64,000 nt of DNA from Chionis minor (lineage: Eukaryota > Chordata > Aves > Charadriiformes > Chionididae). Under the pieces are notes generated by a model, which saw only the letters and a list, made by a program, of their open reading frames with translations, made no database searches and was not told where the DNA came from. The position numbers and the translations under genes are program-made. This document shows, piece after piece, positions 28,637-40,136 of this stretch. Where the stretch lies: contig VZSF01006843.1 of NCBI GenBank assembly GCA_013398295.1, positions 1 to 64,000 on the forward strand. Reading direction: 5' to 3'. Each line of letters starts with the position of its first letter. The first letter of the stretch is position 1.

Positions 28637-30882
28637 AGGGCAGCCTTGGCTGCAGTGACCATGAAATGGAGTTCAGGATCCTGAGTGGAAGAAGCAAGGC
28701 GAAAAGTAGAATTACAACCCTGGACTTCAGGAGAGCTGATTTTGGCCTCTTCAAAGACCTACTTGGAGGAATCCCATGGGCTAAGGCTCTAGAAGGAAGG
28801 GGGGGTGCAAGAGAGCTGGTTAATATTCAAGCACCACTTCTTCCAAGCTCAAAATCAGTACATCCCTATGAGTAAGAAATCAAGCAAAGGAGGCAGGAAA
28901 CCTGCATGGATGAGCAAGGAGCTTCTGGAAAAACTCAAATGGAAGAAGGAAGTTTACAGAATGTGGAAAAAGGGACTGGCCACTTGGGAGGTGTAGAGGA
29001 ACACTGTCAGAGTATGCAGGCATGCAACGAGGAAGGCTAAGGTCCGCTTGGAATTAAACCTGGCAGGGGATGTCAAGGACAGTAAGAAGGGCTCCTTCAA
29101 GTACATCAGTAGTAAAAGGAAAACTAGGGAAGATGTGGGCCTGCTGCTGAATGAGGTGGACACCCTGGTGTCAGAGGATGCAGAGAAGGCGGAGTTACTG
29201 ACTGCTGCCTTTGCTTCAGTCTTTACTGGTAAGGCCAGCCCTCAAGAATCCTGGACCCTGGAGGTAAGAGAGTGGGTCTGGATAAAGGAAGACTTTCCCT
29301 TGATTGAGGAGGATCAGCTTAGAGATCATTTAGGCAAATATGACCCCCACAAATCCATGGGCCCTGATGGGATGCACCCACAAGTGCTGAGGGACCTGAG
29401 AGATGTTATTGTGAAGCTACTCTGCGTCATCTTTGAAAGGTCATGGAGAACAGGAGAGGTGCCCGAGAAATGGAGGAAAGCTAATGTCATTTCAGTCTTC
29501 AAAAAATGCAAGAAGGAAGATCCAGGAAACTACAGGCCAGTCAGCCTCACCTCCATCCCTGGAAAGGTGATGGAACAGCTCAGCCTGGATGTCATCTCTA
29601 AGTGTGTAGAGGAAGAGAAGGTTATTGGGAGTGGTCAACATGGAATCACCAAGGGGAAATCACGCTTGACCAATCTGATAGCCTTCATGATGGCATGACT
29701 GGCTGAGTGGATGAGGGCAGAGCAGTAGACGTTGCATACCTTGAATTCAGCAAGGCTTTTGACACTTGTCTCCCATAACATCCTCACAAGTAAGCTTAGG
29801 AAGTGTGGGCTAGGTGAGTGGACATTGAGGTGGACAGAGAACTGGCTGAATGGCAGGGCTCAGAAGGTTGCAATCAGTGGCAGAGACTCTAGTTGGAGGC
29901 CTGTAGCTAGTGGTGTTCCTCAGGGGTCAGCACTGGGTCCAGTCCCATTCAACATACTCATCAACAACCTGGATGAGGGGACAGAGTGTACCCTCAGCAA
30001 GTCTGCTGATGACACAAAACTGGGAGGAGTGGCTGACACACCAGAAGGCTGTGCCGCCGTTCAGTGAGACCTGGACGGACTAGATGGCTGGGCAGAGAGG
30101 AACCTAATGAAGTTCAACAGGGGAAAATGTAGGGTCCTGCTCCTGGGGAGGAGTAACCCCATGCAGCCGTACAGGTTAGGGGCTGACCTGCTGGAAAGCA
30201 GCTGTGCAGACAGAGACACCGGGGGTCCTGGTGGACAAGTTGAACATGAGGCAGCAAAGTGCCCTTGCTGGCCACAAGGTAGGCCAATAGTATTCTGGGG
30301 TACATTAAAAAGACCGTGGCCAGTAGGTCGAGCGAGGTCATCCTCCCCCTCTACTCTGCCCTGGTGAGGCCACATCTGGAGTACTGTGCCCAGTTCTGGG
30401 CTCCCCAGTTTCAGAAAGACATAGAACTACTGGAGAGAGTCCAGCGGAGGGCTACAAAGATGATCAAGGGACTGGAGCACCTCTCTCGTGAGGAAAGGCT
30501 GGGAGACCTGGGTCTGTTTAGCCTGGAGAAGACTGAGAGAGGATCTCATCCGTGCTTATCAATATCTAAAGGGTGGGTGTCAAGAGGATGGGGCCAGACT
30601 CTTTTCAGTGGGATCCAGCAACCGGCCAAGAGGCAATGGGCACAAGCTGGAACACAGGAAATTACTTCTCAACATGAGGAAAAACTTCTGTACTTTAAGG
30701 GTGCCAGAACACTAGAACAAGCTGCCCATAGAGGTTGTGGAGTCTCCTTCTGTGGCGATATTCAAAACCCACCTGGATGCATTCCTGTCCAACCTGGTCT
30801 AGGTGAACCTGCTTTGTTTTGTCAGGGATCCTGGACTACATGAAAGTCCCATCCAACCCCTACCATTCTGTGATTCTGTGAT
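28637..30882 (+). mobile_element. CR1 LINE, 2.2-kb 5'-truncated copy
   Basis: This is the longest CR1 in the window. It starts inside ORF2, in the linker after the endonuclease (GCAGCCTTGGCTGCAGTGAC), and runs to a 3' end with two ATTCTGTG octamers (30864-30882). It lies antisense to GLIS3. The copy is old: its reading frame is broken several times, and the octamer type differs from the ATTCTATG ends of other copies here, which suggests another subfamily. No target duplication was recognised. Confidence 0.9.
29048..30843 (+). pseudogene. CR1 reverse transcriptase, frameshifted remnant
   Basis: This is the decayed CR1 ORF2. The first open segment (29048-29698) has SMGPDGMHPQVLRDL, EKWRKANVISVFKK and NYRPVSLTSIPGK, the N-terminal RT blocks. 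A frame break near 29686 (one base missing compared with the CATGATGGCATGAC region of other copies) is followed by in-frame stops. A second break near 29766 (an extra T in GACACTTGTC) separates LEFSKAFDT from VSHNIL. The second segment has [10 protein letters not shown] and then SADDTKLGG, where most CR1 copies, including the one at 16.3 kb, have FADD. A third segment (30316-30580) has [20 protein letters not shown] and [15 protein letters not shown]. None of it can give a working enzyme. Confidence 0.85.
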
Positions 30883-33824
30883 TAATAAATAAATGCAACA
30901 CATTGGAACATGTCATACCTACTTTATAAAACGAAGTTTAGGAATAGACTCTAAATATATATTACCATGTCATGTATAATTTTTTTTAGTCTGTAAACTA
31001 GGTCACTGAAAAGAAGAATGCATTCCAGATGCAGTAAGTTGGAACAGAACCTGAAAGATCTTTTAATGAACAGTAAGGGAGCCCAATACATTTTAACAGC
31101 TATTTAACAAATTCCTAATCCAAACAAGTCAGCTTCAGGTGAGGTCTTTTGCATGCAGGTACTCTTCAACTTCACAAATTTCCATGTAATAAAGCAAGGC
31201 CAAGCACAGTCAACTCCTTTGGCTTCCCATATAAAATAAAATGCACAACTTCATGAAATTCAAGCTTTTTAAAATTAAAACGTGTTTTTTAGAACACGAA
31301 CCAATCTTATAAAAATGGTCAGGAATGAAAAATACACCGTGATTTTTCAGTACACTGAGAAAGTATATTGGATCAAATTGCCAAGACGCAATCTGAACAG
31401 GCAGCTGCAGCAGTTAGTGCTGGAAAAAAAGACCTTGATTCACAGAAAAACAACAATACAAAACAAATCTATCAGGATCAGTCTGCAATTGTTTTCCACT
31501 CCACCCTAGTTACCTTTGTACAGAGGGACAAGTATGTTCTGAGCTTCTGACCTTAAGAACGCTTGACTTTAAGTTTGGATCTGATTATCGTGATTGTCAC
31601 ATATTTTTATGTGCTGCTATCTGATTAATACTCACCCTGTAACACTTTATCTTTCAGAATTGAAGAAGACTGACCATCCAGAACAAGAAGGAACTAGAGT
31701 ATTGCTTGTAGCTATAGTTTATCACTTGAAATTTTTGTTACACAGATAATTAGAAACTAGTTGGGATTTGGCAAAACAAATGCTGAGGTCAAAGAAATAC
31801 TCAACTTGGCCCTGATTTTAACTATAAGCACATCAAGTACTGCAGTCCTAGCTGTTCTTCAAGTCTGTTCTCAAATATGTGATTTCATCATCACAGAGCG
31901 GTAACAGAGAAGAATAAAATGATTTTATGAAGTTCAGCTTGTAATGAGTTGTACATCTGATTCCTTATCTCAAATGCATTATCTGTTACAATAATACAAC
32001 TTAGAAATAATCCTGACCTTGTATTACTAAAACCTTGCAAAACTTCCTGAAGTATCACAGCAATCCCTTGGGATATACAACAAAATATATAATACTGCAC
32101 ACTACATTTTTCAACACTCAGCTGCACAGAAACAAGTACTGAATGATAAATAACACTGACTAGGGCCCGTTGCAATATATGTATGCTTAATGAGAAGATT
32201 TTCTCTTGCAAAATGTTAGGAACCACCAACACACACAGTGCTTACACAATGACTAGCGTGTAATGTCACTATTGGATTATAGGGTGTCTTGGTATGTTAC
32301 ATTGAGATAGTTCCTTCTAAAAACCCAATACTTCTGCTACCATCTCTATAGTAGATTAGATCGGTTCACATAATGGATGTGTATTCGGCATTTTTCCCTC
32401 CCTGCTTGGTCTCCTAGACTGCCTCTTGTCAGTCTGCAAACTGCAGTGGGTATAGACTTTATAATGGCTTAAGAGAAAGAGCCATTCTACATCTAGAACC
32501 AGAAGATAAATTATAGTAAGGCTCTAAGTGGACAAATAAAGATGATGAATGGATTGCTTTGATTTATCACCTAAATGCATAAATTTATACAGGTTTGGTG
32601 AAAAGTTTCAGATTTATTTTGTGTCATTTTTTGTTTATTACAGAAATCCTATTCATGATCATCTTGCCCAAAGTGTTCTCCGTAAGTTCTCACTTAAAAT
32701 CTCAGTTTAAAACCTTCACTTGTATTGATATGATTGTAAAATTCACTGCTTGGTGAGAAAGTCTGGCTGAAGTACAGTTTCCTAAATATACTGAGATTTC
32801 AAGACTGTGGCCCCTTGGCTTTAGAAAGCCAAATGTTTTTCCAAATCCATACCATTTGTGAAATGGTAAAGGGAGAAAGCAGCAAGCTGTTTCACTGAAA
32901 CTCTGCTAAAGAATGCCATTTCTGCATGCTTGTCCAAGAAAGGGGGGCTGTGTTCCAGATTTACACCCACATAATGAGGGTTATCATGTCACCCTGAATA
33001 TTTGTACATTTCTTTACACTTCCAAACATGAAAACAAGATGTGGCTGTTGCTTCTGATATGCAAACTTTTTGGCACTATCCAGCAATACTTGCTGAAGTT
33101 CAGTAAACTTCACCACCCTTTTTATGAAAGCAATCACTCTTTGAGAAGCTGATACAGACACCTCTCATTTTTTTGCAACATAGCATGACTTGGCACGCAC
33201 TTTAGGTTTAGTAATCTCAAAAACGTTATCATATGAACTACCTTATCCACTTAAACGTATTTATCATCAGTGAATGATGATTCCTTCAAAGCTAATGACT
33301 CCTCAAGGGGCCTCAAAATCATGAGGAGGTGACTGTAAGTATCCTTTCCGAACAGGCACCGCAGGGAGTATAAAGTGCTGCTAACACAATGTCTTCCTCA
33401 GTCTTTCTGCATCCCTCATTACAATTCTCCTACTAGAAAGACCCTGTGTACTTGCATTACTCTTTTTTTCTGTGCTTTTTCACCATTCCTGCCCTCTTCA
33501 TACTGTTGTCTGTCTTCACTCATCTGCTGATGTCTGTTTCCATCTCTCTTTTCCCATGTGCTATTCCCTTGAAAAAGTACTTGCTTGACTACTAATAATT
33601 CTTTTTTTTTTTCCCTTCTCTCTCTCTGCACACAAAGCTGATGAGAAATCCCTCTAATCAGGGAGGGACTTAAGTTAATAGTAAACTCTGATCCAATATA
33701 TCTGGAGAACAGAAAAGAGAGTGTTAGAGAATTTAAAAAAACATTTGGAGAGCAGAGAGCCTGAGTTCAGGCTCTGTTGTGACAAAAGGGAAGGATAAAG
33801 AGTCTTCCTAGTGTCATGACACAA

Positions 33825-33837
33825 TCTCTCTCTCTCT
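33825..33837. repeat. Short (TC)n microsatellite
   Basis: Six and a half TC units, pure. Confidence 0.85.
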
Positions 33838-34972
33838 AGGGCCCTTTAAATTCAAGAGAGAAATGTGGGAAGATATCCACTCTCCCTGAAGGAGACTGGT
33901 CCTCTGAAGTAACAAAAGGAAAAAAAATTCTTCTATCTACTGTACAAGCAAAGATCTACGTCACGGTGAGAAAATTATTCAACTAGGCACACAGTGAAAT
34001 AGACTTCTAGCACCAATTTGTATCTCACAACATATAAACAAATACTTTTTTTTTTCAAGTGAATAATAATCAGCAGTTATTCCTAGAAATTATATATTCA
34101 TTGTTTTGTTAGGTTATGCTAAGGAATGGAAACAACATGCTTAAGGCTGCTTTCTGATGATGCTAAATAAGCACTTAGCAAGGGTAAGCTAATTATCATC
34201 CCAAAAACAGACTATATGCAAGGCCAATCAAGAATCTGAATTAAAGAGATTACAGATGGTCCACTGGAGTGTAAACATAAACTGATCCTAAGGTTTACTG
34301 GCTAGATTGATACCCCATGTGATTACGGGTGTGTGAGACTGACTTGCAGTGACCCTGAGAAAAACAGCAAGAAAAACCTGACTTTGGGGGTTGAATCCTC
34401 ACTGCTAGAATCAGTGAACAGAGACATTGTTACGTGTTTTATTCCTGCTGTATTTATGGAAACAGGGCTGTGGGTCTGGTTTTTGTTAGTAATGAAACAA
34501 ACAACTGCTTTAAAAAATACCCAACTATTCTCAGTTTCTCATGGTAACATTATGCAAGATCCTGAAAATTCCTCAAGTCTAAAAGGAGTAACACAATGCA
34601 AGAATAGTTCAGGATAAATTGTGACATTTATTGTACAGCATTTTTCCCACATGTATCCTTCATGCAGGTACTTAAGTACTGATGGTACTTGTTTTGCTTT
34701 ATGAAGGTCTACCATGTCACTTTTGCAGTCTATAGTAAAAGCTTATAAATTTAGAAAATAAAATTTTGTCTAATCCTATCTGACAGTACATATCAAATCA
34801 AAGAATATCTTTCCTTTCTATCTAGGTGGAAAGATGGTCCAGTCGTTCATTCACACAGACTTATTAAGAAACGACACCATGAACTAGAAAATACAAGGGC
34901 ACAATTACAGTTTCTCTGTATTCTTATAAGTAATAGCCTATCATCGCTTAAAGAGACAGAATTCAGACTTAC

Positions 34973-36089
34973 TGTGCATTTGTTCGGCTTCTCTCCTGAG
35001 TGGACTCTCATGTGAATCAGCAGTTTATAACGGGCATTAAATGGCTTGTACCTCCGTGGGCACCCTGCCCAGAAGCAAGTGAAGTCCTCTCCCTTCCTCT
35101 GGTCTATATGGATCTTCTCTATGTGTCGCACAAGTTCCTCTTGCTGGTCATACAGCGCACCGCAGTCAGCCCAGCGACAGCCATGCTTGCCATTGAAGTC
35201 GTCTAGCTCACCATCTTCATCAAGCAGGGAGCCTGGGGCAGAAGGAGGCACAGGCAGCGGGGGAATGTGACTGGCGAGACCATGCGGATGCCGGTGCTGG
35301 TGAGCATGGTATGGTGGGGGTGGCCCTTGTGGAGAAGGCAGCGTCAACAGGGGTGGAGGAGGCATGCCAACTGTCTGGCCCGAGAAGTCATCCAGCCGTT
35401 CATTTTTCAGGACACCCACCACCTGGTTGTCCATGGGCGGCACACCCTGCTGGATCACCATGTTACTTGTGGCAGCCATATGCAAGCTGGTTTGCTCCAG
35501 CTGTTGCATCCGCTGGTACTCACCATCCCCATTCTCAACACACCCTGGGAAGGTGATGTTGCCATTAGCCATCAGGCGGCCTTTCTGAGCAGCTGGAATA
35601 GAGCAATTTTGGGCTATACAGCTTCCTTTCACTCCCAAAAAATGTCCATAGACCTCAGGCTGTGGGGAAAAATTTGCTGGAGATGTCCTGGAGCTGTTGA
35701 TGTAGGCCACCAGGGAGGTTGGGGACGTACGGATGATTGTATTGAAGTCAATCCCAGTGCCGTCAGACAGAGGTGACAGAGAGAGCGCTCTTTTTTTGGA
35801 GCGGGCTGATTGAGACCGGGCTGAAGAATGGCGAGGACTAGAGTAAGGGGAATGCTTATTTTCTATGCCATATAAGTGGGATGGTAGCGAGTTAGAGGTG
35901 CCGTTACTGGACACAGATGTTCCAGGTGAAAAATTTAGTAAGTCTCGCAGCTCACTGCCGTTTCGTAAACCTTGGTCAGGAGGAACAGAAGGAAGTGCGC
36001 TGTACTCACGCAACCACTCTTGCTTCACATTCAAAGTGGACTGACTTTCTAACGTCATGGAGGCCAGAGACTCACGTGACAAGAGCAAC
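34973..36089 (-). CDS. GLIS3: GLIS3 large internal coding exon (N-terminal regulatory region, zinc fingers 1-2)
   Basis: This exon encodes 372 whole codons of GLIS3, a nuclear C2H2 transcription factor known to act in pancreatic beta cells, thyroid and kidney. The acceptor is a pyrimidine-rich tract ending in AG at 36091-36090. The donor is a strong GTAAGT starting at 34972. Seen in order from the exon start: the SRESLAS segment; a VKQE site (36028-36017); the conserved SARSKKRALSLSPLSDG and IDFNTIIRTSPTSLVAYIN blocks; VYGHF (35653-35639); LKNE (35410-35399); a proline/histidine-rich stretch with PPPPY (35323-35309); an acidic LLDEDGELDD patch; then two C2H2 fingers. It matches human GLIS3 in block order, and the conserved blocks and fingers are much closer than the linkers. 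The exon ends after Lys-Cys-Thr, just inside finger 3, so that finger is completed by an exon outside the window. The open frame continues past both splice sites, but those extensions show no family similarity. GLIS1 is less likely because the VYGHF-VKGSC and RTSPTSLVAYIN blocks are as I know them from GLIS3. Confidence 0.96.
35000..35077 (-). other. GLIS3: GLIS3 zinc finger 2 and start of finger 3
   Basis: This is the second C2H2 finger, Cys-x4-Cys-x15-His-x3-His, with the signature CFWAGCPRRYKPFNARYKLL. It is followed by the linker HSGEKPNKC, whose last cysteine is the first zinc ligand of finger 3. The intron interrupts finger 3 one residue later. In GLIS proteins the five fingers together bind a GC-rich element resembling the GLI site, so this window encodes only part of the DNA-binding domain. 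Confidence 0.95.
35108..35179 (-). other. GLIS3: GLIS3 zinc finger 1
   Basis: This is the first C2H2 finger, with spacing Cys-x4-Cys-x12-His-x4-His. It contains the family-typical core ALYDQQEELVRHIEKIH. In GLI/GLIS/ZIC proteins the four-residue spacing between the two cysteines marks the first two fingers, and that is seen here. Compared with human GLIS3 the core is almost unchanged. The residue just before the first cysteine is Gly here and Cys in human. All four zinc ligands are present. Confidence 0.95.
35309..35323 (-). other. GLIS3: PPPPY motif (candidate WW-domain ligand)
   Basis: A PPPPY segment is followed by a histidine-rich HAHQHRHPHG run. PPxY motifs bind WW domains, and the HECT E3 ligase ITCH is reported to act on mammalian GLIS3 through such N-terminal motifs. 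The motif is read directly from the exon. The interaction in this species is inferred. Confidence 0.7.
35399..35410 (-). other. GLIS3: LKNE, candidate SUMOylation site
   Basis: Leu-Lys-Asn-Glu fits the psi-K-x-E SUMO consensus and aligns with the FKTE site of human GLIS3. A second site of this kind, VKQE, lies at 36028-36017 and aligns with the human MKQE. Both human lysines are reported to be SUMO-modified, which lowers transactivation. Keeping the consensus while the first residue changes supports selection on the site. Confidence 0.6.
35639..35653 (-). other. GLIS3: VYGHF motif (Suppressor-of-fused binding site)
   Basis: The five residues VYGHF lie in the context QPEVYGHFLGVKG. In mammalian GLIS3 this motif is reported to bind SUFU, which dampens its activity and affects its stability. 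Its exact conservation here suggests that the contact is kept in birds. The function is inferred from the family; only the motif is seen. Confidence 0.8.
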
Positions 36090-38068
36090 CTGGAACAAAG
36101 GCACAACAAAGTAAGTAAGCAGTGGTTCTTCTATCTTCAGACACACATAAAATTAAAGAAAGGCTACATGTGAGAAAAGTTCTCCCTAATTTTAGGTACT
36201 CAACTGTAGCACCCTGAGTAAATCTACCAGCAAGCATACACAAGTAATACATACATAACAGGGTCACTCAGGAAAACAACGTTAAAACCTCAAGATTTTG
36301 AAGAAAAGTTGGTGTTAAGGTTCTCAATACATCACTGCAGAAATAAATGCAAATTTTTTCATCGACTGTGGCGTATATAGGTTTGGGGTTCTGAAGACAA
36401 AGCATTATGCTCCTGCCTTGTATGAAACTCACAGTGATTTGAGTTGACTATGATTTTTGCTAGCAAAGAATGGGAAGAAAACTGATTAATAAAGAATAAA
36501 TATTTAACCTGAATGACTTTGCCAATTGTAATGCATACAAATAGCATTCTCTACAGAAATAGCTCAAGTTTATAAATACAGATAATATCTAACTTTACAA
36601 AACAAACAAAATAAATTAATAATGTAGAAGAACTGGTTGAAGGGGTTTATTTAGTTTTGATTTGATGATGTATCCGCCTCCAAGTCAGCAATCAAAATTT
36701 TTCACAAAAGTGTAATTTTCATGTTATGATGTTATATTTTTCACAGAAATATTATGAAACTTGTTTGTGCTGCAAATGTCCTACAGGTAGCTTAAAAAAG
36801 GAACCCTTAAGTTCTTAACAAGATTGTTTTCTACAGCAAGGTATAAGATGGAAATACAAGGACATCAGGGTCCCTGATTCACAGGTGCAAATGCTGGGTA
36901 GAGGCCAAGTGGATTTACGTCTTTATGTTTTCAGATCACATCCTGGCAGACTTGGATTTCCTGCCAGCCAGTGGTGCTGTGAGTATATTAACTTCTATTT
37001 TTAAGGGGCTCTAACAGTATGAAGAACTAGGTATGTAGCTAGATAAACCTGGAGATCTCACAGAGCAACTGCTCTACATCCTATGTTTTGGGGGTTAATT
37101 CCCGAGTTTATAATTTTCACAATACAATTTTGAAGAAGCATAGGCTTCACAGCATGGTGTATCAAGTACATAAGAAATTTGGTTTCTCTTCTAAATCTAA
37201 AATGCATATTTTAAGGTGGACCTGTCAATCACTGTGTCCCCATTTCTCACATAAAAAATAAGATACAAAATAGTTCCTCCTATGATACAAAGACTTCAGC
37301 AGGTCAAATTAGCTTAAAAAAGACAGATAATAAGTGCCTTAAAGGTACCTTAAATACCAGATGTTGAAAAACATTTCTTAAGGCTCTAAGTAAACAGTAT
37401 ATGAAATATTTACATGCAATAACCCAAAGTAACTGCCATATAGGCAAGGAGTGATCTATTCTTATTTACAAAGGTAAGTTCCTATAGTCAGTCAGTTATG
37501 ATTATTTTACTACATGGTTTTATATTGCTACAAGCTTCACATTTCTAAAAGAGAAAGTATGCACCATAAAGAAAACTAACAAAAACAAATCTCATCTCTT
37601 TCTTGATACAGACACAGTTACAGCAAGCACCTTTGAGGAGGCACTTGTACCTATTTTACTTGCTGCTTTTTTTTTAATAGGAAAACAAGCGTTGACGTAT
37701 ACTCAGGGTAAGCGATACTGCAATCGCTTCTGAATTCTGCAAGATTTTCTTCTAGACATTGCTTCAGGAAACAAGGATCCACGATCCATGGGTCGATCTT
37801 GTATAAGATTTAGATCTGAAGGGCTCATTATTTGTGAAAATAAAAAAAAGGCTGCTGAGTCTGTTATCAATGGGCTTTGTTAAAGCACATTCATTATAGG
37901 GCAGTTAAATCATGCTGTGACCCCAAATACAGATACACAGTCTTCAACAGAGCAAGAGAAGTAAGCAAGGTTTGATTTTTCCATGCCGGGCTGTATATAC
38001 TTACATCTGGAAAATGTAAATTAGGGGTTTTTTTGATAGTTTGAGTATTTAAATTTTTATTTTATAAA

Positions 38069-38080
38069 GGGGGGGGGGGG
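38069..38080. repeat. G12 homopolymer
   Basis: Twelve consecutive G residues in an AT-rich setting within the GLIS3 intron. A C11 tract is at 60094-60104. Confidence 0.85.
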
Positions 38081-39089
38081 ATCGTGCATCAATATAACAA
38101 GTGTTTTCTTGTAACATCAAGAATTTTAATCAGATGTATAGTAGGACGAGTGTCATGCAAAAAAGCAACTAATGCCTAACACAAACGGACATAACCATCA
38201 GTGAAGCTGAAGAAGAACTGCATTTTAGAAGTCTCATAACAGAACAAAAATAAAAAGCTGGCCCAGAATTTCCAGTATACAATAAGAGCCGGATAATCTG
38301 AAGAAGTCTGGTTCTCACTCAAGCCTCTGAATTCAAAAGATTCCAGCTCCCAAAACAAAGAAAATGCCTTTAAAACCCAGACCACACTGTGACTACGTAG
38401 TTTTCTGGGGGAAAACAAATATACCTAATATAAAATGGGTCAGCTATACCACTGTGCCAGGTTCTCAGTATTAACTGGCATATCTGCATATTGTAATCTA
38501 AACCATCTTGAGTTTGGACCAGATCTTTTATGAACATTTACAAGAGATTCCTGCAATTATGTTCTATTCTCCCTCTGTGTACAGAGGCCACAGTGTTGAG
38601 TTTGATCCAGAATTTTACACACAAACATGAAAGAGTGAAAACTATGCTTTCTTATCTTTTTGCATGGTCTTCTGTTTTACTAGGCAAGAACCCTTTGCAC
38701 TTTCCTAAGTCCTATTCTGACTTGCATCAAAGTAAATGGCAGTATTATATCTGGTTTCAGGCAGCATAAACGAATGCTCTGAAAAAATTTTTGGGAAACT
38801 CTCAAAAAAGATGGGGAAGGTTTTATGTGTCATGGTCTATATACCAAAATCTGATGTTATCTGTAGGAAAACTCCCATTTTGCCAACTTTTTCCTTTCTT
38901 CCATTAGTAAAAATGAAGAAAAATCATTTTGATTTCGGTCAATTCAGCACATAATCTGGTTTAGACTGAGCTGCCAGAGCGCAGCCATGACACCTAGGAG
39001 ATACAATCCAGGTAAGACACTCAGCCCATGAAGGATTATGGAGTTATCTCAGGCAACCAGTTTAGGCAAATGCAGTTTATTGCTGAAAC

Positions 39090-39145
39090 AAAAAAAAAAA
39101 AAAAAAAANNNNNNNNNNNNAAAAAAAAAAAAAAAAAAAAAAAAA
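39090..39145. repeat. Poly-A tract containing a 12-N assembly gap
   Basis: An A run (39090-39108), then 12 N (39109-39120), then A25 (39121-39145). The number of A residues and any interruption are unknown. An open frame drawn through it is an artefact of lysine codons. Confidence 0.97.
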
Positions 39146-39980
39146 GTGTTTCAACAATCTGTGAATTAAAATCTGACTTTAAACTTCTTTTACCCTATAA
39201 AATAGTCGATTTGAGGGCAAAATTGCTGAAATGGACATTCTTTGTGTGACAAACTGATTTTATTGATAAATCATTAAAAGACACTCTAGGAACACTAGAG
39301 ATTCCACTCTGCCAGAGTTCCAACTTCAGTTCGCCCTTAGTAAATGTTTCTTTAAAATAAAAACAAAAATGTATAACTCAGTACTGACATAGTACGCCCA
39401 GCCATGCATTCAGATAAAAATAACAGTGTTTGGAACCATACAGGTACACCTAAAACTTACTGAGTAAGTAATAATTACTCAATGATATTTTTAGATCATG
39501 GGTTTTGTTTTGTCTCAAAGGCATGTCTCTGGATTTGTCATTTGTCATCATCCTAGCACTGAAGGGTTTTTCCCTGACATGTTTGCATCAGAAACATAAT
39601 TAATTTTGTAAATTCTCCCAGGGGACTCAGTCTTCACAACTGAAGTGACAGAAATTGTCGCAAACTATCTTATAGTAGAGTAAAACAAGGTTTTCTTCCA
39701 GTTACATAATACCAACTTTACTTATTTCAAGAATGTTCCTTGGCTTGTAATAAAATGACATAGTAAAACGTAAACTGTTTGGAAAATAAAGACTTTTGTG
39801 GCCTTCTGTAAATAAGAGCACTTAAATTTCAATTCAGTAGGTGACAGTTGCATGAGTCCCATCTAGAAAAGTGGGAACATAGCTTCTGAAATAACACAGC
39901 AGAATTTTTCCTCACTGTGTGTTTAACTAATATCCAGGGATGTTAATGTATTCTTACGGAGGTTTTCAAGTAACTATTTT

Positions 39981-40136
39981 CACAGACTCACAGAATGGTA
40001 AGGGTTGTGAGGGACCTTCAGAGATCGTCTAGTCCGACCCCCCTGCCAAAGCAGGTTGGACAGGAATGCATCCAGGCGGGTTTTGAGTATCTCCAGAGAA
40101 GAAGACTCCACAGCCTCATTACAGTGCTCTGCCACT
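39981..40136 (-). mobile_element. CR1 LINE 3' scrap
   Basis: On the plus strand it begins CACAGACTCACAGAATGG and continues through GGGACCTTCAGAGATCGTC to CAGTGCTCTGCCACTCT. This is the 3' end of a minus-strand CR1, 850 bp from the 208-bp GLIS3 exon. An internal stretch that normally reads CTCTGGGCAGCCTGTTC is missing near 40118. The copy is in the same direction as GLIS3 transcription. Confidence 0.85.

Larger units (their letters stand above)
1..34972 (-). other. GLIS3: GLIS3 intron downstream of the large exon (partial)
   Basis: This is sequence 3' of the large exon in the direction of transcription. Its start at the exon has a GTAAGT donor. No later GLIS3 exon (finger 3 to C-terminus) was found by searching for the finger signatures, so the intron runs past position 1. 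That fits the very long introns known for human GLIS3. Apart from the CR1 copies listed separately (16203-17620, 24890-25258, 28637-30882), I see only AT-rich unique-looking sequence with short homopolymers. Open frames in it are short, often on opposite strands of the same bases, and match no family I know. Confidence 0.85.

Noticed and set aside
34847..34972. Continuation of the GLIS3 frame past the large exon
   Set aside because: A strong GTAAGT donor precedes it, and the translation loses zinc-finger similarity exactly there.
1..34972. The next GLIS3 exon (fingers 3-5)
   Set aside because: I looked on the minus strand for the CEKAFSRLENLKIH and HPGCQKAFSNSSDR signatures and saw neither, so the exon lies outside the window.
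35000..35776. Plus-strand frames across the large GLIS3 exon
   Set aside because: They are antisense shadows of a well-conserved coding exon.
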